From assembly GCF_014805685.1 (NCBI RefSeq), contig NC_060896.1:12379889-12443888 (forward strand): DNA of 64,000 nucleotides, given 5' to 3'. The translations under genes were made by a program, and so were the position numbers. Shown piece by piece: positions 1-12,305 of this stretch. The stretch's first letter is position 1. Each line of letters opens with the position of its first letter. The notes beneath the pieces are model-generated. The model was not told the DNA's origin. It made no database searches and worked only from the letters and a program-made list of their open reading frames with translations. This stretch comes from Silurus meridionalis. Lineage: Eukaryota > Chordata > Actinopteri > Siluriformes > Siluridae.

Positions 1-2
1 AA

Positions 3-1027
3 GGTGATTTAAGTGACTTTGAACGTGGCATGGTTGTTGGTGCCAGACGGGCTGGTCTGAGTATTTCAGAAACTGCTGATCTACTGGGATTTTCACGCAC
101 AACCATCCTTAGGGTTTTCAGAGAATGGTCAGAAAAAGAGAAAATATCCAGTGAGCAGCAGTTCTGTGGGCGCAAATGCCTTGTTGATGCCAGAGGTCAG
201 AGGAGAATGGCCAGACTGGTTCAAGCTGATAGAAAGGCAACAGTAACTCAAATAACCACTCGTTACAACCGAGGTATGCAGAAGAGCATCTCTGAACGCA
301 CAACACGTCGAACCTTGATGCGGGTGGGCTACAGCAGCAGAAGACCACACCGGGTGCCACTCCTGATAGCTAAGAACAGGAAACTGAGGCTACAATTCGC
401 ACAGGCTCACCAAAATTGGACAATAGAAGATTGGAAAAACGTTGCCTGGTCTGATGAGTCTCGATTTCTGCTGCGACATTCGGATGGTAGGGTCAGAATT
501 TGGCATCAACAACATGAAAGCATTGATCCATCCTGCCTTGTATCAACGGTTCAGGCTGGTGGTGGTGTAATGGTGTGGGGGATATTTTCTTGGCACACTT
601 TGGGCCCATTAGTACCAATTGAGCATCGTGTCACTGCCACAGCCTACCTGAGTATTGTTGCTGACCATGTACATCCCTTTATGACCACAGTGTACCCATT
701 TTCTGATGGCTACTTCCAGCAGGATAACGTGCCATTTCATAAAGCCCGAATCATCTCAGACCGGTTTCTTGAACATGACAATGAGTTCACTGTACTCAAA
801 TGGCCTTCACAGTCACCAGATCTCAATCCAATAGAGCACCTAGGGATGTGGTGGAACGGGAGATTCGCATCATGGATGTGCAGCCGACAAATCTGCAGCA
901 ACTGCGTGATGCTATCATGTCAATATGGACCAAAATCTCTGAGTAATGTTTCCAGTACCTTGTTGAATCTATGCCACGAAGGATTAAGGCAGTTCTGAAG
1001 GCAAAAGGGGGTCCAACCTGTTACTAG
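3..1027 (+). pseudogene. Tc1/mariner transposase, 5'-cut by window edge and frame-shifted
   Basis: A Tc1-family cut-and-paste transposase, which would bind the element's terminal repeats and insert at TA. The frame is open from base 3 with sensible transposase codons before the first ATG (30), so the true start lies left of the window. It shows an N-terminal helix-turn-helix (AGLSISETADLLGFSRTTI), a second DNA-binding region, and a DDE domain: first Asp in WSDESRF, second in QQDNVPFHK, Glu in DLNPIEHL. I count 36 residues between the second Asp and the Glu, unlike the 34 of classic Tc1; this spacing fits a DD36E subgroup. At about 841-843 one base is missing relative to the expected HLWDV reading, so the ATG frame runs into nonsense and stops at 998. 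The correct C-terminus (PRRIKAVLKAKGGPTCY) resumes in the -1 frame and ends with TAG at 1025-1027. The copy is therefore inactive as read. Confidence 0.9.
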
Positions 1028-1037
1028 TAAGGTGTAC

Positions 1038-1038
<1 letters not shown>

Positions 1039-1079
<41 letters not shown>
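1039..1079. repeat. (TA)n microsatellite at the Tc1 3' end
   Basis: A pure TA array begins directly after GGTGTACCTAA, where the 3' terminal inverted repeat of the Tc1 element should continue. The remainder of the terminal repeat is absent. Confidence 0.9.
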
Positions 1080-1083
<4 letters not shown>

Positions 1084-1194
1084 CAGTACCTGATTACACT
1101 ATATGTTGTGTTGTTTTTAATGAAAAATATTTAGGTGGAAGTCTTTTATAGTTGAACTCTATTATAATTTTGAAATTCAGGCTCTGGGTTATGT

Positions 1195-1195
<1 letters not shown>

Positions 1196-1263
<68 letters not shown>
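1196..1263. repeat. (CA)n microsatellite, 68 bp
   Basis: Uninterrupted CA dinucleotides. Their minus-strand reading creates spurious poly-Val/Cys frames. Confidence 0.95.
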
Positions 1264-1265
<2 letters not shown>

Positions 1266-1669
1266 TGTTTTTAGCTTTCTTAAAATTGTATTGCGTCGGA
1301 TATGTTGCATTAAATCGGATAACACAAACACAAAAAAAGACAGTATTTGTGTCATTATTCCACCAACTAAGCATACCTCCATCGTGCACAAACACTGCAG
1401 TGGCTGTCGCTAAACCTTGGCCAATGTGCTTCCAGCTAATTGACCAGAGGAAGCCAGGTGGAGCTCTGGCTCTGCACTCTCCCCCAAGACCCACACGTTT
1501 GTAATGAGCTCTTGTTCTCATCTCCCGCCTCTTGTCCTTTACTCTCCTCTTCCTCTACACTGTGATCTTCTTCCTGTCCATCTCCCACCACTTCCGTTCT
1601 TTTACTGCTCCCTCTCTCTCTTCGTGCTTCGTTCTCTCTCCTCCCACCCACCCCCTGTAGCATGCTCTG

Positions 1670-1925
1670 GCACATAAATGAGCTGTGAGGATGGGAGCAG
1701 CGGATCCCGCTGGGCTCAGCCCTTCTCGCCCCGGCCCTAAGGCCTGCAGCTCCGGCCCCAGATTGATGGACCGGATGGCGAGCGAGAGAGCGGGAGAGCA
1801 ACGAGAGGGAGGGGTGGAGGGGAAAAAGGAGAGATGGGGGCCAGGGCGAAAGAAGGGGTGGAGGCAACTGGGCTTCTCTAGGGGGTGAGCTCAAGGTGTG
1901 TTGCCATGGCAACTCGAAGAGGGAG
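1670..1925. promoter_or_regulatory. CpG-rich candidate regulatory block with perfect RFX X-box
   Basis: The segment is GC- and CpG-rich for this intron (gcagcggatcccgctggg, ctcgccccggcc, ggaccggatggcgagcg) and ends with the RFX palindrome at 1900-1913. Reading as a distal enhancer or internal promoter is inference; no TATA box or coding start supports a promoter. Confidence 0.35.
1900..1913. promoter_or_regulatory. RFX X-box, perfect palindrome
   Basis: GTTGCCATGGCAAC is the full palindromic RFX-family binding consensus (GTNRCC, two-base spacer, GGYNAC), with both halves intact. RFX factors regulate ciliary genes, and ZNF423 is a human ciliopathy gene, so the location is suggestive. Confidence 0.55.
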
Positions 1926-2016
1926 AGCAGGGAGAAGCGGCGGCGTGCTGAGCTTGACCCATGCCGGTGGGGGTGGCAATGTGGGCCAAAGCGGGAGTGT
2001 ACGCTCACACACGCTC

Positions 2017-2019
<3 letters not shown>

Positions 2020-2093
<74 letters not shown>

Positions 2094-2124
2094 AACACAC
2101 ACTCACATGCTCACACACACAGAG
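2020..2124. repeat. (CA)n microsatellite, interrupted
   Basis: A pure CA run to about 2077, followed by CA blocks broken by AAAC and CTC interruptions. Further short CA runs occur at 2264-2288 and 2443-2462. Confidence 0.93.
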
Positions 2125-3415
2125 ATACACACGCACTGCTGCAGAGCTGGAAGGGTCTCAGGAGCTACTGATTCCTACTCACTCCCTCTTCCTGTCTTTC
2201 TTAGCACTTACACATAAATACACAGAGTACTGCAGTGCTGAGACAATCCCAAGAGCTACACAGACACACACACACACACACACACACAAACACGTACACC
2301 CAACGCCACAATTCGAATCAATCTACACCGTCTCCTTAATGCACAAGTTTCCCTCATGCCCACTCAGACCCAGCTACAGTCTCTCTTCAAATTATACATG
2401 GATATCACATACAGTGTCCTCAGTGACTCAAAGAAACATACAACACACACACACACACACACATGCGTATATACACACACTGCCTTTAAGCACGAGAGGT
2501 ACATTTGCTAACTCACCCTCCCTGTCTCACACTATTTCCCCTTCTCTCCATCCCTCCTGGCTGCGGGTCTAATTCGCACGTTTCCCATTATCTGCAGCAA
2601 ATATTTCCGAAATGCTCTCTCTTGTTTGCTCCCCCAAGCTCTCTCTCTCTGGCTGCCAAACGGGAAGGAGTCTCCGGCTTCGGATAGTTTTGGCAGCGGC
2701 GGACGGCATATGGAGCTGACCAGCTTGGAATCTCCTATCAGATTACATAACAGTGGGATGCTGGATCCCTCCGACATGCAGAAAACCGACCTTCATGCAA
2801 ACAAGCAAACAAACAAAGTCTCCTTCCAAGGCACACGCCAAAGCCATTTTTCCCCTTTTTTTTTCTTTTTAGCGATTCTGACCTCTGCGAGCGTTGTGCC
2901 TCGGGAAAATTTCTTTGGATGTATGTTTTTTTTAAACCGAGAACTACATTAAGATCCAGCATCTGCAGCTGTTTACGTATACGGATGCAAATCTATTACA
3001 TGTCTTGATTGTGTGAAAGCTTTGGTGTTTGAACAAATCGATTTTTTTCTTTACTTCTCTACCTCCCTTGTTATACCCTATTACACTATAGTATTCTTCT
3101 CCAGGGGACTTTATTACCCATAAAGCATTACGGGAGCTTCTATAGCACAAATGCACCACCAAAATAACACTCATCTTCCCCACACTTCTATTTATCTGCC
3201 CATAAAGTGCCACTTACAGAGCGCCTTTATTTTTTTATTAAATTACTATTATTTTTTTACAAATCAGGTCTTAGTACTATTAACTCCTCCCCACTTTTCA
3301 GTATTTGACCAATCAGCACACATCAAATGGGTTCTCGCGTCTTGGTCTTGCTGCGGCTGCATGCTGGCCACCCAGTACTAGCAGAAGCAGTCTCTTTCCA
3401 CTTACACACAAAAAA

Positions 3416-3422
<7 letters not shown>

Positions 3423-3483
<61 letters not shown>
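3423..3483. repeat. (CA)n microsatellite
   Basis: About 61 bp of pure AC/CA dinucleotides. Confidence 0.95.
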
Positions 3484-3485
<2 letters not shown>

Positions 3486-4051
3486 TAAGTGGGCTGATAA
3501 AGAGATGGCACACTGTGCGATGGGCAGTGGCCTGCAGCCCACTGCAATCAAAGCAGTGGAGAAATCAGCCAAAGACAGGGCTGGAGCAGAGCGGGCAGCC
3601 TCAGTGCTGGGCATCGATACAACACACTGACCTTGCTACGACCGCGCAAACAGGGGTGGTCAAAAATGAGGGGCAACGTGTTACTGCTCTTTTTGAGGGC
3701 TAGTGAAATGTCAGTCACTGGGTCACTTATTTGCATGTGTTCACATGCACTCTATCCGTATATCTCCTACACCTTATTTTCCCATATGTACTATTTGCAA
3801 GAACCGTATGATAAAGTCTTTATAAACAGTATTTCCTCCCTAGGCACTACATACTTCGCTGTTCAGCCACCTGTCTGACATTCACAGCATCTGTATGGTC
3901 TTTTCTCTACCTCTCGCATTCACACACCCATAAAGTCAACTCATGCACCGGAATGTTAAGCAGTTTCCAAACGTTTTAACATTATTGGCCGTATGTTTTC
4001 ATGCAGTAAATCAGCAATAAAACACGCACCGGGAATTGTATCACGTCTTGG

Positions 4052-4065
4052 CTTGCCATGGCAAC
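4052..4065. promoter_or_regulatory. RFX X-box-like site
   Basis: CTTGCCATGGCAAC has a perfect 12-bp palindromic core TTGCCATGGCAA. The right half GGCAAC matches the X-box consensus; the left half differs only in its first base. Confidence 0.4.
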
Positions 4066-4595
4066 AGTGTCACGTGTTCTTTGTTTCTGTTTGAGTTTCT
4101 GCCGCCACTATTTTTCCCTCCATTAACTAGTGCATTTCTCCTGTGTTTCACGCAGGTGTGCCTGTATGGGCGCCAACGTTTGTGAACCTTTTATACATTC
4201 TGATTAAAAGCTATAACCACTAGATGGCCCATCCGTATCGGGAAGCTTCAATGACAACCTTTTAACAATTGACCATCCTGGAGCACAGATATGTTTAACA
4301 CACGCACAAGCTCTTCTAGCTCCCTTTCTGAAACTTTCCGCCATCGTCATCATAGTCCGTTGCCAACCTCAAAAATTTAATGCTGGCAATCTGTTTTTCG
4401 ATATCTCTATCACACACAACCCCAGATTGTTAATTGCAGTAGAGAGGGTAATTACGGCTCTAGTCAGCGGTCAGCTGTGTTTGGGCCAGTGTTGCTGGCC
4501 AGGCCATGATCTGTATGGAGTCTTATTGAATTTGAGGACTGGTGCTCAGTGTGGCCTGAGCAGCATGCCTTCTGGACTGGCTCGCTCTCACTTTA

Positions 4596-4598
<3 letters not shown>

Positions 4599-4650
<52 letters not shown>
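4599..4650. repeat. (CA)n microsatellite
   Basis: About 52 bp of pure CA dinucleotides. Confidence 0.95.
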
Positions 4651-4652
<2 letters not shown>

Positions 4653-5816
4653 CAAGAACTATCTGAACACACTACTATCTGATGAACAAACTTAATAGAA
4701 TGTGATAGGCTGCTTTTAAAAGTAATTGCCTCCAGAGAACACAGCTGCTTTAAACATTAGTAAAATAACAACTTATGAAAACATGTAAGTATAAGCATAC
4801 ATAAAGTAATCCAAAAGTGACAGGGTAGTCCTACACACTGCCAAGTATATATCTAAAATATGTACTGATGGTGTAATACTATTTGTATCTTTACATGTAC
4901 ACATATGTGCCTGTGTACATATGTGCACTATGCCCCTGTGTACATGGTGAGGGCTTTTCTATCTCGAAAATGCAGCTAGAAAGCAATTCCACAATAATAG
5001 TTCATTGTTGCTTTGGCCCCTGAGGACATGCTAGCCTCCAGGGACTATATTTCTGTCTTCCCCCCTTGATGCAAACACATATGTGAGGCACAAATCCACA
5101 TAATTACATCTGTTGTGTATTTCGTGTGCTTGCACAGGAATGCAAACTGCAGCTCAGGCTACTTTGTTCTGTAAAGTAGCCTGGGTCGACGGTGCCTGCC
5201 TGCTGCCTGTTTTTCTCTTTACGTCCCTGCGTCTCCTTTCTATCAGGACACCAACCATGTCTTTGGTCATGGTTGTGAATTATCTGCCTGCAAAGGAAGC
5301 CCGGAAAAAAAAACAACACAAGGAAATATGAGGAAGCAGCAGGATGCTAATAATGCACCTCCAGCTGTTCAAGTTAACCTGCAAATGTGTCCATCTGTAC
5401 CTCCAGAGAGACGGGGGGAGTGGGGAAAGGGGGGGAGAGAGAGAGGACAGGAGATCTAAATAAGTAAACACTGGAAAAGCACATGATGCAGAACAGAATG
5501 GAAGAATGAAAACAAGAAGAAGATGGAGATTGAGAGAGTGATTAGGTAGTGTGTGTATTGAGGTTGTTCTGGCAGGAAATCCGCTCTGTCTAACAGCAAG
5601 AGTGACCTTGCTGAGTTTGGACCGTCCCTGCCCTCCCCTGCATGCAGCTGTGCCCTCCATGCTGGACAGCATTACATACACACATCTGGCTAGGACTTTA
5701 ACTAACATCTGATGCACTGACACAACACTACATACACTCTATACATCAACACATTCATAATGCAAAGAATATTATACTATCCTAACTTTAATCTTGAACC
5801 TTCAGGTCAACCATGT

Positions 5817-6010
5817 ACATGTTCAAGTTCAAGTTTATTCCTATAGTGCTTTGGACATTGTCTCAAAGCAGTTTTACAGAATGTGAGATTTATAGAACGA
5901 TTGAGGAAGTCGGGACGACTGTGGCCAGGAAAAACTCATTCAGATGATATGAGGAAGAAAGCTGAGAGGAACCACACTCAAAAGGGGAACCCATCCTAAT
6001 ATTAAGTGTT
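5817..6010. repeat. Interspersed repeat family A, copy 1
   Basis: It begins TTCAAGTTCAAGTTTATT, contains GGACATTGTCTCAAAGCAG, and has GATATGAGGAAGAAAGC then AAAAGGGGAACCCATCCT. The same ordered blocks recur at about 42749-42970. It is a dispersed fish repeat; I cannot assign it to a named class. Confidence 0.7.
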
Positions 6011-7199
6011 ATCAAGAATGTGATTATAAATCATAAAAACAATAGAAAACACTGGAAAGTGAGAACTATCATGAGAACCAGAGTGTATGATTATGAGTAA
6101 TGTCCTTTCTATAGTCTTATACAGTCAACTTATTGAAGCTGTGGAACCAGGAGCTTCTGAGCAACTCCTAAAATAGCTCAACATCTGAGACCATTATAGA
6201 TCCAGTGTATAAATTTACAGTTGAAAGCTCATATACTGTTTGTCTTCTAGCTTTCATCAATATTCAATTTGCTCCACAAGGCCCATTATGATTGAAAATA
6301 TTGGTAAGTAGACTCTCACATCAGCCCTTGATCCAAACCCCAACAACACTGCCACATCTGGTACACATATCCCAAAGCCACATTCACTGTGGCTGCCAAT
6401 ATGATCCACCACTCAAAAAATATCTACTCAGCAGTTATCCTGAGGTAATCCACTTCTACTGATTGAGTAGAAACAAGCAGGCTGGTACCAACCTATAGAA
6501 CAACATTAAGTGAATTAGAACGGTAGCTATTGGGTATGTATCGCAAAGTCACCATCTTTATCTGTCTCTATTCTTTAAATTTTTTTCTCCAATCTTTGCT
6601 TTCTGTGTTCTTTGGAATTAAAAATGGAATCACTAAAGAACATAAGAAATAGAGGAAGACACACCAGTCCTGTCAGCATGGTCTGTGAGTTCTGGCACTA
6701 ACAATTTGTTATCACTCAAGTTCGCAAATTGGTAGCAAATGGGTAGTGCATTGGACTGCTTTTAACCCTGCATGCAATATTTTCTAACATTTGCTGGTTC
6801 TTTCCCCTAACTAGCCTACTTTAACCACTAGGGTTATACAGGCAGGTAATAATGACCACTTTATGTGGATCTTATTGTTGAACACCATGAAAGTAAAGGT
6901 TTCTGACAAGCTTTTCTGACAAACCTTAAATAAAAAATATCATATATTGCATATGAACACCTTATCTGTTCAATTTTAATAATATATTTGCATTTGGCTA
7001 CATCATTAGCAGGTATAGAAATAGAAATGTGCAAAATGTGCACATATTCAAACTTAAAAAAGATTTCAGAAACATAATTACGCAATATTCATACAAGGAC
7101 CCCAAAAAAGAAAGATAGAAAGAAAGAATGAACGGAAAAAAAAAAATCTTTCGATAAGTACTCCGGCTCATTCTGCATTGTAGAGACAACTGTCATTTG

Positions 7200-7350
7200 C
7201 TAAGCCTCTTTACAAAGTAAGCTGGGCCTCTGTCTCTGATGTCTCGGTTATTCCCTGAGTAGGGCGCCGCCTTTGATGTCACTTAATGGAACGGCTTTCA
7301 TTCTGCAGATTAGGGAATAGGGAACGAGAGAAAGGGAAGAGACCCCATCC
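7200..7350. promoter_or_regulatory. Candidate non-coding regulatory block
   Basis: Low-repeat, mixed-composition sequence with a GGCGCC SMAD-type core (7263-7268) next to TTTGATGTCACTTAATGG. It stands out from the AT-rich surroundings. A CNE call is inference without alignment. Confidence 0.2.
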
Positions 7351-7834
7351 TCCTGTAGAATGATGAAGAAGTCTGCGTGCATTCCACTTCCGCTGAACAC
7401 AAATCTCTCGTCATACCTTGAGCCACATGTATTTCAGCTTCTCAGCCTGTCAAGATCAAGCTATTTTATGCCTACTGTATTTGGGATGTGGTTTACCGCT
7501 AATGTGTATAGACCTGAAATTTAAATACATCTTCAATCTTTTTTTCATGCAAGCTGAGAGCCATAAAATCGCTCAAGACTACTAGAGTCTGTCAGCAGGA
7601 TCTAAGTGCTCTTAATAAAAGGACGCGATGAAGAGAAGACGCCGGTGACCAATTCAAAATGTATTTCTCATTCTGACAATGTAGCTCCTCCTACCATCGC
7701 TCTTCTCTCTCTGCGACACCTACTCTATTCTACTTAAAGGTTACGAACAACAACAACAAAAATCCATACTAATATTAACATCAGTGTGTCAGACACTGAG
7801 ATTTATTAAAGATGACATGTTCAGAGTAGTTTCC

Positions 7835-7869
7835 CCCTGAGGGAGTGACACCAAACCTCTCCCTGAGGG
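7835..7869. promoter_or_regulatory. Paired TFAP2-type palindromes
   Basis: CCCTGAGGG occurs at 7835-7843 and again at 7861-7869. Each matches the AP-2 consensus (SCCYSRGGS), and the starts are 26 bp apart. Confidence 0.3.
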
Positions 7870-8119
7870 AGCCATACCCGAGTTACAAAAATCAATATTA
7901 ATGCGCATGTATTCACAACAAAGGAAGCGTGTCAGCGGTTGGGTTTAGAGGATGCTTTTCATTTGAACTTTCTTTGCTGTCGTTTCGTCTTTCTTCATCA
8001 ACGCTTGTCCCCCTCTTTTCCATGAGAAAAGGGGTGTGGGTGGTGGGTTTAGCCTCCAGGGTGAAAAGCTTGACTGCAGTCTGAAGACCCTAATTCACCT
8101 GCTTGAACATAATCCATAA

Positions 8120-8175
<56 letters not shown>
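8120..8175. repeat. (GT)n microsatellite
   Basis: About 55 bp of pure TG dinucleotides, one of the minority of GT-oriented arrays on the + strand. Confidence 0.95.
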
Positions 8176-8177
<2 letters not shown>

Positions 8178-8748
8178 GTTAATTCATCTATCTCTTCTTG
8201 CTTGATACTCAAGAGAAGAATAAGCCTGTTCCTGTTTACATCATTTTGTCATGCATCTTGAGAATTAGCATTATATCTGGATACAGATTATACATTAGGC
8301 CTTAATGCGGCCAAGAAGCATTTAAAACAGATTTAAAGTTCACGTGGCTTCTTAGCTGTAATTTGATTCCGTACGCATGGTGTCATCATGAAGTGCTCGA
8401 CTTACACAACAGCAAACAGCATTTGAGGTATGTCAAGAACTGAAACAAACTTGACTGTAGCTTAACAAGCTAGGTGAATATATTAAGAGCAAAGATATTA
8501 ACAGGAGCCTTTTACATCTTCATACTGATGGCAAAGCCCCAACAGTGTACAAAGACAAAATCCCATTTTTACTTAGTCTGTGGAAGTGATATATTCCAGC
8601 CTCACATTTGCAAACACCTCAGAAACGTGTCTGTCATGTAACTGCATCCTTGTACACCCCCCCAAAAAAAAATGGGGAAAGGGGAAGTATGCAGGAAGAC
8701 GTTCCTATAAATAATAAAGTAATAAACTAAATGATTACATTGATATGT

Positions 8749-9201
8749 ATGACACTTCATGGTCAAAGGTTTGTGGACACCTGATTATAAGATTCGTATG
8801 TGCTTTTCAAACACAACATTTGACATTTAGTCCCCATTTGCTGTTAAAATAACCTCCATTCTCTGTAAGACCTTCCACTAGGGTTTGTGGAGATTTTTGC
8901 TCATTCAGTCACAAGAGTGTTAGTAAAGCAGGGTACTGATGTAGGATGAAGAGGCCTTGGGTGCAGGCAGTGTTCCAATTCATCCTAAAGGTGGTCAACA
9001 GGGTTAAGGTCAGAGCTTAATAGCAGGACTCTCAAGATCTTTTACTGTAACCTATGTAAACTTTATTCTTCATGAAACTGTACACAGGGGTATTGTTTAG
9101 GTCTCCTAATTTAGGCGAAGGAAAAATATACTGCTACTGGATCCGAAGCCGCCCTATAGAACTGTGACCCAGGTATCCAAAAACTTTTGCCTGTATAGTG
9201 T
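8749..9201 (-). mobile_element. Degenerate Tc1-like element, copy 1
   Basis: The ends form an eroded terminal inverted repeat: left GGTCAAAGGTTTGTGGACACC, and right, read in reverse, GGCAAAAGTTTTTGGATACC, next to TAGTGTA. Internally, the minus strand of about 8960-9025 matches the end of a Tc1 transposase (GCTCTGACCTTAACCC followed by a relic of the IEHLWDELE region). No long open frame remains. Related copies lie at about 21182-21485 and 56235-56818. Confidence 0.75.
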
Positions 9202-10543
9202 ACATTATTGTAGTGGTGTGAAAAACACTAAGGGACAGATACAACACAACTCTGAAACACCAAGATGCACTTTAAAGCATTCTATTATTACTTTAGATAA
9301 TCAAAACACTTCTGTTCACACAAGTGATGGAATAAACAGCCCCCTCCCCAGTTCTCCAAACATCTGAGTCACTGGCTATGATTTACTTAGGCATTGAAAT
9401 AAGAACAAGAGCATCATTAGACATTAACTGATCTACAGTAAATTAGCTTGAAGATACACACGTTTTGGACATTACAGCTCGCTACGACATGTCAATCTGG
9501 GTAATGATGTAGGTAGAAATATAAATTTGATCTGTTCAAACTTTCTTAACCGGATCTGGGGCTGGAAGTGCAGCTGTTTCAATCAGCCACACATGGCAAG
9601 CAAACCCCCCTACAAAAAATTACATCATAAATTACAGCGCTTTTAAGGAAATTAATTTCCTTAACACCACGCAGAATCACGATGCAAAGCACATCTTGTG
9701 TGCAAAACATCTGGAAACAGCTGGCGGCCAAGTGTTATGTGCTGATTCGCATCTTATGTACAATACAGCAATTGGATTTGAATCTGGCTAACCGGAGAGC
9801 CATTTTCCTGTGTGTTTAAACGCATGTCAACAAAACATTTTAAAGGCTGCAGTCCAGATAAAAGATGCGTTAGACCAGAAAGGAAATATACAGAGCAATC
9901 TCAGGGCTTTACCTGTTTATCACTGAGAGAATAGACAAGATACCAAAACTTTCATCAAATTGGCACACTTTATTTCTGTATCTTAAGGTGGACTAATATT
10001 CTTTTGGACTGAACACAGATCACTGTTAATTCTCTGCTGAAAATGTATAAAAATTGTCTGACATGCTTAATAAGCTGAGGATCAGTGGTGTGCCTAATTT
10101 CACAATTTGAGCTGTGCGATAAATTGGCCTAAAGCACGTACGATACACACATGCCAACACGCACATACCCAGATGCTTGTGTACACACAGGCCAGATGGA
10201 GGATCCAATTCAGGGCCAAGCGCATGTGCACTTTGTCCGTATGCCTCGTTTCCTCTCCGATCGTCACGTCTGAGTTCTCAACGTGTCTAACACTATTATT
10301 GTTTTCCCCTTTTGTATTTTCTCTCTCTCTTTCTCTCTTTCATCAAAATAACATCTGTTTGTGTCTACGCAGACACCTGAAAAGCAGCTGATGCCCCATT
10401 CGCTCCACTATAAAAAAAGAGGTCTTCTTTAGAGTGAGAGCACATCTGGATGGAGAGCCGATAGCTTGATCCAGATGTGAGTTTCGGTGCTCAGCAAGCT
10501 AAAACACACCTGGTCACTCTCAGCAGTCAAACAAAGGATAAAG

Positions 10544-10558
10544 CACACACACACACAC

Positions 10559-10603
<45 letters not shown>
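10544..10603. repeat. (CA)n microsatellite
   Basis: CA array with a single CG interruption near 10562. Confidence 0.95.
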
Positions 10604-10738
10604 AAACAAAGATCCTTCCCCATTCTCTCAGTCTTTTCCATCGCATTCTCATACATGTACACATCATTCCAAAACAGTGATACAAAAAGTGTTACCTGTC
10701 ACTGGAACCGAAATTGAATAACATATTTTGGTAGCATG

Positions 10739-10741
<3 letters not shown>

Positions 10742-10806
<65 letters not shown>
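10742..10806. repeat. (CA)n microsatellite
   Basis: About 65 bp of pure CA, only about 140 bp after the preceding CA array. Confidence 0.95.
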
Positions 10807-10810
<4 letters not shown>

Positions 10811-11044
10811 CCAATCCAGAAACAAAAGCAAAATGAACCCTATTAGGCCCAATAGCCCCAGTACTAATACTCTATAAATGATGTATATATAGAAGATATA
10901 AAGCAAAGGTACAATACAAAGCTTGGCACCATAAACACGCTGTCTCTACAAATACAACACGACAAAAAAGCTCTGACTTGTGCACACTCGTGCACACAGG
11001 GCAACGCAGATCAGGGATGCTGTGGCACAGGGGAGCCAGTGCCG

Positions 11045-11220
11045 AGCTCGGCTATGCCCAAGGTCTTAATGACTTAATTGGGGTAATTATTTGGATAAGA
11101 AGTCCAATCACCTGCTTTCTTTTTCCTGAAGGTCCTCATCAGGAGCTAATTAAAGAGCTGCTCCCAGTGAGAGACCTGCCACTGCTACGTCAGACAGCTA
11201 ACAACTGCAGTAAAGGCAGA
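11045..11220. promoter_or_regulatory. Homeodomain-site-rich candidate conserved block
   Basis: Low-repeat sequence containing TTAATGACTTAATTGGGG, TAATTATTTGGATAAG, GGAGCTAATTAAAG and the CRE-like TACGTCAG. Dense TAAT cores in otherwise complex sequence are typical of developmental enhancers. Conservation was not tested. Confidence 0.3.
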
Positions 11221-11852
11221 GTAAACTCTACATACACACACACATACGCACCAACACACACAAACACAAGCTCTGCTTTGAAAGCCTTGCTCTCAGCCTT
11301 CTCACCTGCTCCTGACCTCTGACTCAATCCTCCCTCTATCTTTTCCATCTCCTTCCTATTGCCCTTCCCACTCCTGCCTCACTTCTCAGCTCACAGCCTT
11401 AATTTCTGGCAGACTCGTCTCCTTCACTTGTCTCCTCTCAGAGCCCGGACACACCGGCTACCTATCATACCAGAAGGTGGCAGTAGTCAGTGTGTCATGG
11501 AAACAAGTATGTGTTCCAAAGAACAAGACTTATCTGTATTAGTGCCTACACTACACTACATTTTTAACAGATGCTGTGAATTTGTTTAAAAGTGTGTGTG
11601 TAAAAAATATGTAAAGAATTTTGGTCAAATGCAAATGCTGATTGGTTTATTGTCTATCACATAAGGCATCATTCAACATAACCGAACATCTATTGTATTT
11701 GTGGTCGACAGTCCTGTCTAACACCATCATCAAACACCAATTTGAGATAATTTTTTTTAAAGAACGATGCTCCTCCCTGCTGTACAGTTGCAAAAGTATC
11801 AAGCTCAAAGTGCTCTGAAGCGGATACACAACAAAATCTGATAAACACTATA

Positions 11853-11965
11853 GGCCATGTCCACACTAATACGCTAAAATGCAAGGAAATGACGCAGGTC
11901 GAAGTGTCTTACGGTTTTCCCATGCGCAGAACATAAGAGACGTAACTGTTTTCAGACCTTTCAGC
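11853..11965. mobile_element. DNA-transposon end fragment
   Basis: It starts GGCCATGTCCACACTAATAC and ends with TTTTCAGACC, resembling the terminal region of a widespread fish repeat recalled from family knowledge. No partner end was found. Confidence 0.4.
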
Positions 11966-12257
11966 GTGAATGAGCAACTTTTATTTCTCTTTTCCTGTAG
12001 TGCCTAAATAGGCCTTTACAGACATTATATTGTGCTGTGAAAAGCCAGATCTGGTGTCACCTACAAAAATATAATGAAATTGAATTGAAATATTGCAATG
12101 AGACGCATAGTCATTTCTCTGCCATGTTTAGGTCTCTACTGGTCAGCACACAGTGTGGGGTGTCAGGGTAATCACTTTCTTTATTTTTGGGCCCACTGTC
12201 CATCCATGTCTCCCTTGTCATTGCTCTGTCATCCAACCCTAATCTCTTCTTATCCTT

Positions 12258-12261
<4 letters not shown>

Positions 12262-12303
<42 letters not shown>
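12262..12303. repeat. (CT)n microsatellite
   Basis: About 42 bp of CT dinucleotides. Confidence 0.95.

Positions 12304-12305
<2 letters not shown>

Noticed and set aside
1146..1521. Minus-strand frames rich in Val-Cys
   Set aside because: They are readings of the (CA)n array, not genes; the same holds for the poly-His/Thr, poly-Ser/Leu and poly-Arg/Glu frames at other microsatellites.
7263..7268. GGCGCC SMAD sites as BMP feedback elements
   Set aside because: Only scattered six-base matches; frequency not above chance by eye.
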